19,844 nucleotides of DNA from SHZI01 sp964384525 (GTDB taxonomy: Bacteria; Pseudomonadota; Gammaproteobacteria; Steroidobacterales; GCA-2729495): positions 1 through 19,844 of the forward strand of contig CAYLKO010000053.1 of the NCBI GenBank assembly GCA_964384525.1. Reading direction: 5' to 3'. The position numbers and the translations under genes were made by a program. Positions 6,452 through 13,794 of the stretch are shown piece after piece (the stretch's first letter is position 1; the number at the start of each line of letters is the position of its first letter). The notes below the pieces were generated by a model, which saw only the letters and a list, made by a program, of their open reading frames with translations, did no database searches and had not been told where the DNA came from.

Positions 6452-6883
6452 TCATGTCGATTCGCGCTCCAAAGCCTCTTCCATCTTGGCGCGTATCGCC
6501 GAGCTGAATGGCTCGCTGGAATGTGACCGTAGATTATTGAAGTATGCGTCGCCGATGTATGAAGCAGGGCGAAAGAACTTCTTGATGAACGCGGGGGGCA
6601 CGCCAGTGGCTCCCTGCGCCAACGCTCCCCGCACCAAAAAAACGCCAACCCAGACTGTTGCGCGGTTCACCGCATCTCCGACAGCGGCGATCCCGTCGTA
6701 GTGCTGAGTATCCAGATGTGTCTCCTCCCGTCGCATCCAGTCGTCCAGGCGTGACAGGTACTCCTTCTTCGCTAAGTGGAACCCACCAACTGCCGGCTTC
6801 CCCTGAACCGACTCCTGATAACAAACGGACGCGATAGCGAGCACCTCGTTTGTAAACCGACGTTTCAAAAAGAAGCCAAGCAT
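6452..6883 (-). CDS. Hypothetical protein in a cassette-like unit (143 aa)
   Basis: The start at ATG 6883 (MLGFFLKRRFTNEVLAIASVC) is supported by GGAGGAG placed 6 nt upstream. The frame is open upstream to 6943, but without such a site. The protein is soluble and helical-looking: VGGFHLAKKEYLSRLDDWM, a central THLDTQHYDGIAAVGDAVNRAT, an Ala/Gly stretch VGVFLVRGALAQGATGVPP, and a basic-acidic C-terminus IRAKMEEALEREST. No known domain is recognised. The stop at 6452-6454 is followed 5 nt later by the best attC candidate. The lower GC and isolated character fit an acquired cassette gene. Confidence 0.65.
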   Translation of the reverse strand: MLGFFLKRRFTNEVLAIASVCYQESVQGKPAVGGFHLAKKEYLSRLDDWMRREETHLDTQHYDGIAAVGDAVNRATVWVGVFLVRGALAQGATGVPPAFIKKFFRPASYIGDAYFNNLRSHSSEPFSSAIRAKMEEALEREST

Positions 6884-7184
6884 CAATTTCTCCTCCACCC
6901 AACTATACATAGACGACTGAAGTGGGGTAATTGGCCAACTCAATTCAGTCAGATAAAAGCACTGACTCGACTACAGCCGCTTGCTTCCATTGCCTCTAGT
7001 GCCCGTCAATGTCACGTAACTTGCCGAACACCATCGCGACATGCCCGGTAGGTTTGACTCTCCTGAATTGCAACTTGTACAGCGCCATTCAGGCGATGGA
7101 CCGTGACTTGGGTTGATGGCCTGATCGCACCACGCTGCTGTGCCACGAGAGCTGAAGTACCGCCGGATTACACCCGGCTCTGGA
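6884..7184. other. Gene-poor stretch containing one copy of a structured repeat
   Basis: These 301 bp contain no convincing gene. A 99-codon minus-strand frame (6971-7270) crosses it but has no ribosome site, domain or plausible composition. From about 6975 to 7050 lies a sequence resembling the element at 9308-9390 (roughly two thirds identical over about 68 bp), including shared CGTAAC and ATCGCGAC blocks. A short GCCGG/CCGGC hairpin is present near 7168-7184, next to the stop of the ORF to the right. Promoter elements for the 143-aa gene could be here, but I cannot identify them. Confidence 0.4.
6985..7056 (-). repeat. Structured repeat, copy A (related to 9308-9390)
   Basis: The plus strand from CATTGCCTC (6988) through CACGTAACTTG to ATCGCGACATG and GGTAGGT aligns with CATTGCCCTC ... 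GCGTAACCTG ... ATCGCGACGTG ... GTTGGGT at 9318-9390. I estimate about 45 matches in 68 aligned bases. In this copy the inverted-repeat arms are degraded. GGTAGGT is one base away from an integron core (GTTRRRY), so the pair may be old attC sites. A different kind of intergenic repeat is equally possible. Confidence 0.45.
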
Positions 7185-7466
7185 TTAGGTGACATGCGAC
7201 ACGAATGTTGGATACTGCGATGGCCCACCAGCACGCTGATTGAGTCGTGAGCGCAGAATGTCACACCCACTCCAGGATGCGAAGTGGCCTATAAGCGAGC
7301 GTAATGCATCAATCTCTGCATCTTGCGACAAACGATGAGACGGTACGTGCTCATGGAATAGTTCCGTCACCTTTCCGTCCAGGTATTGCTGCACGCGAAA
7401 GCATTTGTCCTTGTCTTGTAAGCTTGGACATAGCTTGAAGTCTTCGTAAATAGCGCCTGACCCCAA
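7185..7466 (-). CDS. Hypothetical ORF, possibly truncated at its 5' end
   Basis: The minus-strand frame encodes up to 93 residues: YEDFKLCPSLQDKDKCFRVQQ, then YLDGKVTELFHEHVPSHRL and DAEIDALRSLIGHFASWSG, ending PSQYPTFVSHVT. The composition looks like a real soluble protein. The only start near the beginning is TTG 7466 without a ribosome site, and a TGA lies two codons before it (7470-7472). The start falls inside the motif TTGGGGTCAGG, a sequence I associate with REP-type intergenic elements. The original N-terminus may therefore have been removed by a rearrangement. No domain is recognised. Confidence 0.35.
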   Translation of the reverse strand: MGSGAIYEDFKLCPSLQDKDKCFRVQQYLDGKVTELFHEHVPSHRLSQDAEIDALRSLIGHFASWSGCDILRSRLNQRAGGPSQYPTFVSHVT

Positions 7467-7495
7467 GTATCAGCGGCTGAACTGTTACTGTCTAC

Positions 7496-7514
7496 GTGCC
7501 TGGTAGTTAGGCAC
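7496..7514. repeat. Small hairpin over the stop of the 48-aa ORF; contains GCCTAAC core box
   Basis: GTGCCT (7496-7501) pairs with AGGCAC (7509-7514) around a 7-nt loop. On the minus strand the sequence reads GCCTAAC (7512-7506), a perfect RYYYAAC integron R'' box, and the TAA stop of the 48-aa ORF lies inside it. This could mark the 5' end of another attC, but no matching 3' half is visible before the TTGGGGTCAGG motif at 7456-7466. No T-run follows, so a terminator role is unsupported. Confidence 0.35.
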
Positions 7515-7653
7515 TTCCCTCTTTCAGCGCCGAGCACTTAGTCTTGGCGGGCGGAACACGGACAAAGTTCGAGGCGCCATAGGCGTTGGCCATCAGCACG
7601 GCCAATGACAGCCCCGCCATAAGGAGACGGAGGGATGCCGGGCACCTTTTCAC
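7507..7653 (-). CDS. Small exported peptide (48 aa), GTG start
   Basis: Read from GTG 7653 the peptide is MKRCPASLRLLMAGLSLAVL followed by MANAYGASNFVRVPPAK and TKCSALKEGSA. A basic n-region, a hydrophobic core and a plausible cleavage site after NAYG-A make this a signal peptide with a mature part of about 24 residues. A purine-rich AGGAGAGAAGGA ends 9 nt upstream of the GTG. It lies 5 nt after the stop of the preceding small membrane-protein frame, suggesting a tiny two-gene unit. It is too short to identify by homology by eye. Confidence 0.45.
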   Translation of the reverse strand: MKRCPASLRLLMAGLSLAVLMANAYGASNFVRVPPAKTKCSALKEGSA

Positions 7654-7658
7654 TGCAG

Positions 7659-7819
7659 TCAATCCTTCTCTCCTGCCATTCTACGGAGTATCCAACAGGA
7701 CACGAAGGCGACGAATATCACGCCGTATGCGTCGTGGTCTTGCTCTCCAGAGCAGCGAACAGGATAACGGTGAAGAACCAAAACGCTGCACTGGTGCCAA
7801 TCAATGGCCACTTATCCAC
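7659..7819 (-). pseudogene. Small two-helix membrane protein split by a frameshift
   Basis: From GTG 7819 the minus strand encodes VDKWPLIGTSAAFWFFTVIL, then FAALESKTTTHTA and a stop. If the reading frame shifts by one base near 7740, translation continues as QDHDAYGVIFVAFVSCWILR followed by RMAGEKD and a TGA at 7659-7661. The joined product (about 53 aa) would have two hydrophobic helices separated by a short charged loop, the common shape of small inner-membrane proteins. The final codons overlap the ribosome site of the 48-aa exported peptide. Start choice is uncertain, and an overlap or programmed shift cannot be excluded. Confidence 0.4.
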
Positions 7820-7900
7820 GACGTCCAGATGTTCGGTGTGTCCGTTGCAGCAACTTGTTACGTCCAATCCTGCTGGTGTGCCAAGTAATACACTGCCGTG

Positions 7901-7916
7901 CTTGCCGTAGGCAAGC
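7901..7916. terminator. GCTTGCC-TAC-GGCAAGC hairpin next to the 186-aa gene stop
   Basis: A perfect 7-bp stem with a 3-nt loop (GCTTGCC/GGCAAGC, about 7900-7916) touches the TAG stop of the 186-aa gene on the minus strand. It may end transcription or protect the mRNA 3' end. There is no clear T-run after it, so an intrinsic terminator is only a possibility. Confidence 0.3.
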
Positions 7917-8476
7917 TAAGTCTTTCCCTTGCCGTCGTACCCCAAGAGTGCAACGAGCGGTAGGACTTCCTCGAAGTAGCGCCTACGCCCACGTTTAACC
8001 TGCTCAGGAGCCAATTCGCTTATCCGCGTGGAATCGTCGCTACTGAATTGGAAGTGAGCCGGATAGTTGGCGATATACCACGACTGGTAGAGCCGAAAAA
8101 GCGGAGGAAACTCGCCACTGAGCCGGTAGTACGTGCCGCATGCATCCAGCAGCATGATCTCGCTACTGTCTGGATTGAATGTAAAGGTCTCGTCGTGGTC
8201 TCTATCGGCGTGCTTAAAGAAGTTCTCCGCTGCATTGAGAATTCGACGGACCTCTGTTTCGTGGCCCACCTTGACCCGTTGCAAAAATCCGTCTTTTGCA
8301 AACATGGGCTGGCCACCACGCTTGCTATTCAAGTCTCGTAAAACATTGTAAGCAGCCGCAGTCAAGGTATGAAGCGACACTGGATCGCCATCGCTAAAAT
8401 ACAGGGAGATGGCCGATTCCAGTTGTCGCCGAACGACGTCCAACTTGGTGACCTGCAACTGTTTACAGTTTGTCAT
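7916..8476 (-). CDS. Conserved-looking hypothetical protein (186 aa)
   Basis: I chose ATG 8476 (MTNCKQLQVTKLDVVRRQLE) because AGG lies just upstream and the open frame further up to 8512 adds only unconvincing residues. The sequence is well formed and soluble: ISLYFSDGDPVSLHTLTAAA, YNVLRDLNSKRG, then AAENFFKHADRDHDETFTF, IMLLDACGTYYRLSGEFPP and a C-terminal EQVKRGRRRYFEEVLPLVALL. The AENFFKHADRD segment inside a helical region looks like HEPN-type or similar alpha-helical families, but I see no RNase Rx4-6H motif and do not assign it. It lies in the AT-richer accessory block on the same strand as the other small genes. Confidence 0.7.
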   Translation of the reverse strand: MTNCKQLQVTKLDVVRRQLESAISLYFSDGDPVSLHTLTAAAYNVLRDLNSKRGGQPMFAKDGFLQRVKVGHETEVRRILNAAENFFKHADRDHDETFTFNPDSSEIMLLDACGTYYRLSGEFPPLFRLYQSWYIANYPAHFQFSSDDSTRISELAPEQVKRGRRRYFEEVLPLVALLGYDGKGKT

Positions 8477-8686
8477 TGTACCTGGCGAATGTATGGGACA
8501 TCCCCAAGCCATGACGGCATCGTGAGGCCGGACTTGATCTGTTGCATGTTGAACCTCATCGCGAGAAGGGAAGTCAAGAACGAGGTTACTACTGTCGGAG
8601 TTGATCTGACAAAGTATGTCATTCCCCGCGTAGCATGGACGGACAAGGCCTGAATATCCGGCGATGCACAGTGTGGCGGGGGCGTA

Positions 8687-9217
8687 TTAAGGGGCACCAA
8701 TCTCGGCGTCGAAAATCTCCTTGATCTTTTCGCCACAAGGTCCAAGCGTAATTGGTATTGGCTCAACGGATTCGCGAACACAACCCACGTGGCGCATCTC
8801 AGACCCGATTATTCCGACCAGTGATACCATGGCCACACTCCCGCCGACCGTGAGACGAATTACGGCGAGCTTAGTGGGGCCTGCATAGGCGTAAACAGAA
8901 TTTGCGACAACACTGGGTGCTACGGCGGGTTGCCCTTGAGCCTTAAGCGCCTTTATCGCGTTGATTTTCGTCCGCGCTATAGTCCACAGTTCAAGAGCTT
9001 TCAGGTACTCGGAGTCAAGGTCAGACTGAGAAACGCCGTCAGGGTCTTGAATGGTTACGACAACGTGAATCACGGGTGCTGAGTCCGCGGCAGTCGATTC
9101 GAGAGTTGCTTGAGCGTTATGCGATATGGCCGCTCGTTCGCCAATATAGCCACCAATTTGTGTCGCCACCGGAACACCGATCAGCAAAGCGACGACATGT
9201 TTCCATCCAAAGGTCAT
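8687..9217 (-). CDS. Hypothetical membrane-anchored protein (about 176 aa)
   Basis: ATG 9217 gives MTFGWKHVVALLIGVPVATQ, an N-terminal membrane anchor. Earlier in-frame starts at 9292 (ATG) and 9310 (GTG) add a hydrophobic Cys-containing stretch and are possible; none has a good ribosome site. The body contains VIHVVVTIQDPDGVSQSDLD, a helical SEYLKALELWTIARTKINAIKALK, and a second hydrophobic segment AVIRLTVGGSVAMVSLVGIIGS. It ends GPCGEKIKEIFDAEIGAP. The layout suggests a bitopic or two-pass membrane protein with a periplasmic domain. No family is recognised. It begins beside structured repeat B, downstream of the RND gene. Confidence 0.55.
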   Translation of the reverse strand: MTFGWKHVVALLIGVPVATQIGGYIGERAAISHNAQATLESTAADSAPVIHVVVTIQDPDGVSQSDLDSEYLKALELWTIARTKINAIKALKAQGQPAVAPSVVANSVYAYAGPTKLAVIRLTVGGSVAMVSLVGIIGSEMRHVGCVRESVEPIPITLGPCGEKIKEIFDAEIGAP

Positions 9218-9307
9218 AAAAGGACAAACCAAAAATAATAGGCAACGGCGACAGGGTAACTTGGACACCACAATTGTGTCAGATGAGGGCATTACCTCAA
9301 AAGTTGC

Positions 9308-9390
9308 CACGTCGCTGCATTGCCCTCATCGGCCGTCGATTTTGCGTAACCTGTCAGAGGCAATCGCGACGTGTCGGAGTTGGGTGGACT
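9308..9390. repeat. Structured repeat, copy B: imperfect inverted repeat
   Basis: The left arm CACGTCGCTGCATTGCCCTC (9308-9327) pairs with the right arm GAGGCAATCGCGACGTG (9357-9373), with a 1-base and a 2-base bulge, around a 29-nt interior containing GCGTAACC. Just outside the right arm lies GTTGGGT (9380-9386), a perfect GTTRRRY box. The element separates the RND gene stop from the accessory block and is related to copy A near 7.0 kb. An attC-like or other structured mobile repeat is the likely nature; it might also act as a terminator for the RND operon. Confidence 0.55.
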
Positions 9391-9410
9391 CCCACCAATG
9401 GAGCTGAATT

Positions 9411-12400
9411 CTAACCGCCAGTGTGCGCGCCAGCCGCCGCCTTCCTCTTCGCCCGCCGCGCATTCAACGGATCCAGCCACTCCGCCACCTTCGAGTAAGT
9501 CGCCGGCACCACCACCAGCGACAACAAGGTTGAGGTCAGCAGGCCGCCGATCACGGCCACACCGAGTGGTGCGCGGAAGTTGCCGTCGGCATTGAGGCCG
9601 AGGGCGACGGGCATCATGCCGGCGCCCATGGCGATGGTGGTCATGATCACCGGCCGGACGCGCTTGCGACACGCCGCCATGATGGCGTCGTAGCGGGACA
9701 GGCCCTGATCGCGTTCACCGATGATCGCGTAATCGACGATGAGGATGGAGTTCTTGGTGGCGACACCGGTGAGCATCAGAAGGCCGATGAGCGATGGCAG
9801 GGAGAGCGCATAGCCGGTTACGAGCAGGGCGCCAAACGCACCGACTCCGCAGAGCGGAACGGCGATGAGGATCACGAGCGGTTGCACGGGGCTGCCGAAG
9901 AGCAACAGAAGCACGAGATAGACGGCGCCGATGCCGGCGAGCATGGCCATGGCGAAGCCGGTGAACATGTCCACGAAGGCTTCGGCATCGCCGCTGGGGA
10001 CGATGCGAATGCCGGGTGGCAGGTCATTGATGGCCGGCATCTTGCGCAGATCGGCCATCACGTTGCCGAGGGGCAGGCCGTTCAATTCAGCGGAGATCTT
10101 GATGTTGCGTTCACGATTGAAGCGCTCGAGCTCGGCCGGGCCGCTGCCATCACGGATGGTGGCGACTGCCGACAATGGCACGCTGCCGTTGCGCGAGGGC
10201 ACGCGCAACAGCGACAGCAGGGCCTGGTTGTTCAACGAGGTGTCGTCCACCTTCACGCTGATCGGAATCTGCCGTTCGGCCAGGTTCAGCTTGGCGAGGT
10301 TGCGATTGAAATCGCCGCTGGTGGCAATGCGGGCGGCCTCGGCGATGGCCAGGGTCGACACGCCGAGATCGGCAGCCCGGGCCGGATCCGGCTCGATGAT
10401 GACTTCCGGATTCAGCAGTGAAGCGGTGGATGACACACTGCCCAGGCCGGGAATGGTGCGCAGGGCGGCCTCGATCTTCTGACCGGCGGCGGCGAGTTGC
10501 TGGCCATCCTTGCCGGCGAGCACGATGTCGAGGCGCTCACCGGGTCCTGTTGCGGCGAAATTGATGCGTGCGCCCGGCATGTCCTTGAGGCGGCTGCGCA
10601 CTTCCGACTCCAGTTCGTGAATGGTCCGGTGGCGCTCCGCCTTGAACTCCAGCGTGATCGATGCCTTGCGCACTTCACCCTGCACGCCGGAAGCGAAGCC
10701 GCCGGAACCGGCACCGATCTTGGCAAACACCGACACCAGCTCGGGTATGCCCTGGAGTTTCGCACGCACTTCCTCCACCGCCGCCACCGTGTCGGCCAGG
10801 CGTACACCGGGCGGCAGGTTGACCTGCAGATTGGTCCGGTCCAGATCCGACGGCGGCACGAAGGTGGTCGGAATCAACGGCACGATGCCCACGGCCAGCA
10901 CGAAGGTGCCGAGCGCCATGAGCATCGTCCGGCCCCGGTAACGCAGGGCCAGCTCCACCCAGTGCAGATAGCGGGGGATCCAGCGCGCTTCGGGCACGTC
11001 CTCCACATGGGCACTCAGGTACCGCGAGGCCAGCATGGGCGTGAGCAGCCGGGCCACCAGCAGCGAGAACAGGACGGCCATGGCCGCCGTCCAGCCGAAC
11101 TCGCGGAAGAAAAGCCCGATCTGGCCGGAGATGAACGCCACCGGGAGAAAGACCGCGGCGAGCGTGACGGAAGTGGCGATGACTGCAATGCCGATTTCGT
11201 CGGCGGCCTCGATCGCGGCCTGCTCGCGCGTCTTGCCCATCGTGCGGTGCTGCACGATGTTTTCGATTTCGACGATGGCATCGTCGACGAGCACGCCGAT
11301 GACCACGGCAAAGGCCAGCAAGGACAACAGATTGAGGCTGAAGCCGAGCAGATCCATGATCCAGAAGGTTGGCAGCACGGACAATGGCAGGGCCAGGGCC
11401 GTGATCCAGGTGGCGCGCCAATCGCGCAGGAAGAGCCAGACCACGAGCACCGCGAGGAACGCGCCTTCGAGCAGCATGGTCACCGACGCGTTGTAGGAGT
11501 TCTGGGCCGGCTCCACGGCCGAGGCGACCTCGACGAAGTGCACATCCGGATATTGCGCCTGGAGCCCGGCAATCTTTTCGCGGACTTCGGCGCCCACCAC
11601 CACCGAACTGGTATCGACGGCCCGCTGGATCGACACCGACACCACCGGCTTGCCATTCAACAGGGCGATTTCGCGGGGATCGGCAAAGCTGTCCTTGACG
11701 GTTGCCAGCGCGGACAGCCGCACGGACCTGCCGTCCGGCAGGGAGATGGGAAAGTCGGCCAGCTGGGCCGCGGAATTTGCCGTGGCCACCGTGCGCACGG
11801 ACTGCTCGCGGCCACCGAGCGTGGTGCGCCCGCCGGGCAGCTCAACCTGCAGGCGCGCCAGCTGGGCCGAGACCGTGCCGGCCGTGATGCCGAAGGCCTG
11901 CAACGCCACCGGATTGAGCGCCACGCTGACCTCGCGGTTGACACCGCCCGAGCGCTGCACCTGCCCGACACCCGACGCGCTGAAGATCGCCTTCGTGACC
12001 ACGTCGTCGACAAACCAGGTGAGCTCGTCCGGCGCCATCCGGTCGGACGAGATGGCGTAGCCCAGCAGCGTGGGCCCGAAGACGTTAACCCGCGCATAGG
12101 TCGGTTCATCGATGTCGGCCGGCAGGTCGGGGCGGATCGCGTCGACGGCATCGCGCACCTCCTCCATGGCGTGGTCCATGTTCCGGCCCAGCTCGAACAG
12201 GATCTGCGTACGCGAGACACCTTCGTTGATCGTCGAGGTCAGTTTGTCGATGTTGGCGAGCGAGGCGACAGCATCCTCGACCTTGCGGGTGACATCGGTT
12301 TCGAGCTGTTCCGGGGTGGCGCCGGGCAGGCGCACCGTGACCGTGATCTCCGGTACCGGGATATCGGGCAACTGGGCAATCGGCAACTGGCGCAGCCCGT

Positions 12401-12485
12401 GAATCCCGAGGGCGCACAGCACGCCGAAGATCAGGCCCGCAGCGATCGGGTTGCGTATCCCCCAGAGCGAAACATTTATGGCCAT
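9411..12485 (-). CDS. HAE1-family RND efflux transporter, inner-membrane subunit
   Basis: The 1024-aa protein is a proton-driven RND pump subunit of the AcrB/MexF superfamily (HAE1). It starts MAINVSLWGIRNPIAAGLI with TM1, followed by the porter domain (QLPIAQLPDIPVPEITVTV, PGATPEQLE) and TM4 with GVLVDDAIVEIENIV. There, Asp401-Asp402 correspond to the proton-relay pair Asp407/408 of AcrB. The second half repeats the plan (IVPLIPTTFVPPSDLDRTNL after TM7). TM10 carries GVATKNSILIVDYA with Lys911 matching AcrB Lys940, and TM11 has RVRPVIMTTIAMGAGMMPVA. Full length is normal. It follows the adaptor gene by 33 bp on the same strand, so both form an operon. Substrates cannot be deduced. No outer-membrane channel gene is adjacent. 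Confidence 0.95.
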   Translation of the reverse strand: MAINVSLWGIRNPIAAGLIFGVLCALGIHGLRQLPIAQLPDIPVPEITVTVRLPGATPEQLETDVTRKVEDAVASLANIDKLTSTINEGVSRTQILFELGRNMDHAMEEVRDAVDAIRPDLPADIDEPTYARVNVFGPTLLGYAISSDRMAPDELTWFVDDVVTKAIFSASGVGQVQRSGGVNREVSVALNPVALQAFGITAGTVSAQLARLQVELPGGRTTLGGREQSVRTVATANSAAQLADFPISLPDGRSVRLSALATVKDSFADPREIALLNGKPVVSVSIQRAVDTSSVVVGAEVREKIAGLQAQYPDVHFVEVASAVEPAQNSYNASVTMLLEGAFLAVLVVWLFLRDWRATWITALALPLSVLPTFWIMDLLGFSLNLLSLLAFAVVIGVLVDDAIVEIENIVQHRTMGKTREQAAIEAADEIGIAVIATSVTLAAVFLPVAFISGQIGLFFREFGWTAAMAVLFSLLVARLLTPMLASRYLSAHVEDVPEARWIPRYLHWVELALRYRGRTMLMALGTFVLAVGIVPLIPTTFVPPSDLDRTNLQVNLPPGVRLADTVAAVEEVRAKLQGIPELVSVFAKIGAGSGGFASGVQGEVRKASITLEFKAERHRTIHELESEVRSRLKDMPGARINFAATGPGERLDIVLAGKDGQQLAAAGQKIEAALRTIPGLGSVSSTASLLNPEVIIEPDPARAADLGVSTLAIAEAARIATSGDFNRNLAKLNLAERQIPISVKVDDTSLNNQALLSLLRVPSRNGSVPLSAVATIRDGSGPAELERFNRERNIKISAELNGLPLGNVMADLRKMPAINDLPPGIRIVPSGDAEAFVDMFTGFAMAMLAGIGAVYLVLLLLFGSPVQPLVILIAVPLCGVGAFGALLVTGYALSLPSLIGLLMLTGVATKNSILIVDYAIIGERDQGLSRYDAIMAACRKRVRPVIMTTIAMGAGMMPVALGLNADGNFRAPLGVAVIGGLLTSTLLSLVVVPATYSKVAEWLDPLNARRAKRKAAAGAHTGG

Positions 12486-12518
12486 GGGATCAATGCCACC
12501 GGATCAGGAAAGCCGCGC

Positions 12519-13643
12519 TCACGCGCCGGCATCCACTTCGCGCACCAGATCGCCATTGCTCAGAAAGCCGGCGCCGCGCACCACCACATGCTCGCCGGCC
12601 TTGACGCCGCTGATCACTTCGGTGAAGTCGCCATGCTGGTCGCCCACTGCGATCCGGCGCTGTTCTACGGTGAAGAGTTCACCGGGCTGGCTATCCTTCT
12701 TGCCCACAAACACATAGGGGTAACCATCCCGATACACCACGGATTCCCGCGGCAGCATCGTGGCGGTGGCAGTGCCGAGCAGCAGCCGGCCTTCGGCAAA
12801 CATGCCGGCGTGCAGGTTGCCGGGGTCGGGCAGATCCGCATAGAGCATGCCGGTGCGGGTGTCGGTATTCACCGCTGGCGATACGGCGCGCACCTTGCCA
12901 GTCACTGTTTTGCCGCCGGGGCCCGTCAGTTCAACCGCCATGCCGACGTGCACCTGCACCAGATCGCTTTCGGTCAGTGCCGCGCGCCACTCGAGCCGGC
13001 CATCGCGGATCAGCTTCAGGAGATCGGCGCCGGCCGACACGATCTGCCCCGGTTGCACGGTGCGCGTGGAAATCACGCCCGCGTCGGGCGCGTACAGGGT
13101 GGTGAAGCTGAGCTGCAGGTGGGCAGCATCCAGATTGGCTTCGGCGGTGGCCAGCTGGGCCTCGGCGCTGCTCAGGGTGGCCTTGAGTTCGTCGGCGTTG
13201 CTGGTGGAGATCAGCCCCTGCTTCACCAGCGTCTGGCCGCGACGGAAATTGGCCTGTGCCAGTTCCAGGCCGGCTTTGGCCTGGGCCACGCTGGCTTCGG
13301 CCTGGCGTGACTGCACCCGCAGCGTCCGGGCATCCAGCTGGACCAGCGGCTGGCCGGCCTTCACCCGGTCACCGACTTCGACCAGCACCTCGGCCACGCG
13401 GATGCCGGTCAGTTCGACGCCCAGCACGACTTCCTGCCAGGCGGCCACCGAGCCCGAGACCACCAGCTTGCGCTCCACTTCCCGGGTGGTGGGCGTGGTC
13501 GTGGTCACCACCAGGCTGGCCGCGGGTTCGGCGGTGGGCTCCGCACCACGACTGCAACCCGCCAGCGGCAGGGTCAGCAGTGCCGTCAACAGGCAGGGCA
13601 GGGTCAGGTACAGTCGTGTGGCTGACAGGATTTGAAGGGGCAT
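12519..13643 (-). CDS. RND efflux periplasmic adaptor (membrane fusion) lipoprotein
   Basis: The 374-aa protein links the inner-membrane pump to an outer-membrane channel. ATG 13643 gives a lipoprotein signal MPLQILSATRLYLTLPCLL...LAGC with lipidated Cys30; an in-frame start 33 bp upstream is unlikely. The order is typical of HlyD/AcrA adaptors. First comes a lipoyl half-motif (GIRVAEVLVEVGDRVKAGQP LVQLDA), then a coiled-coil hairpin rich in Ala/Gln/Glu (SRQAEASVAQAKAGLELAQA, AEAQLATAEANLDAAHLQL), the second lipoyl half (LYAPDAGVISTRTVQPGQIV), the beta-barrel domain (VHVGMAVELTGPGGKTVTGK) and a membrane-proximal domain (YVFVGKKD ... VRGAGFLSNGDLVREV). It lies directly upstream of the RND gene and divergent from the RNA methyltransferase gene. 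Confidence 0.93.
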   Translation of the reverse strand: MPLQILSATRLYLTLPCLLTALLTLPLAGCSRGAEPTAEPAASLVVTTTTPTTREVERKLVVSGSVAAWQEVVLGVELTGIRVAEVLVEVGDRVKAGQPLVQLDARTLRVQSRQAEASVAQAKAGLELAQANFRRGQTLVKQGLISTSNADELKATLSSAEAQLATAEANLDAAHLQLSFTTLYAPDAGVISTRTVQPGQIVSAGADLLKLIRDGRLEWRAALTESDLVQVHVGMAVELTGPGGKTVTGKVRAVSPAVNTDTRTGMLYADLPDPGNLHAGMFAEGRLLLGTATATMLPRESVVYRDGYPYVFVGKKDSQPGELFTVEQRRIAVGDQHGDFTEVISGVKAGEHVVVRGAGFLSNGDLVREVDAGA

Positions 13644-13794
13644 GAATGACTCGGATCGCGGGCTGCTGCCCGGCAATTTATCGACGGATCACGCCAAAGT
13701 GTAGCGTAAATGGTACGGCAGCAGACGCCGCCCAATGGTGGCCGGACGGATTCGTCCCTGCGGTAGAGTGCCGCGCCTCGGGTGACAGCTTGCC
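13644..13794. promoter_or_regulatory. Divergent intergenic region between efflux operon and RNA methyltransferase
   Basis: These 151 bp must hold the promoters of the efflux operon (leftward) and of the trmH-ubiE-ubiJ-ubiB run (rightward). An AT-richer patch around 13676-13711 (with AATTTATCG and TAGCGTAAATGG) is the likeliest promoter area. I cannot pick reliable -10/-35 boxes or an operator palindrome, and no regulator gene adjoins. Confidence 0.4.

Noticed and set aside
8477..8686. A 102-codon minus-strand frame and a possible attC in the gap between the 176-aa and 186-aa genes
   Set aside because: The frame has no ribosome site or domain, and I found no paired arms or core boxes; nothing supported is seen in these 210 bp.
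10497..13310. A 937-codon open frame on the plus strand opposite the RND operon
   Set aside because: It is antisense to two clearly homologous genes and its product is His/Gly/Arg/Asp-rich without domains, the usual shadow of GC-rich coding sequence.
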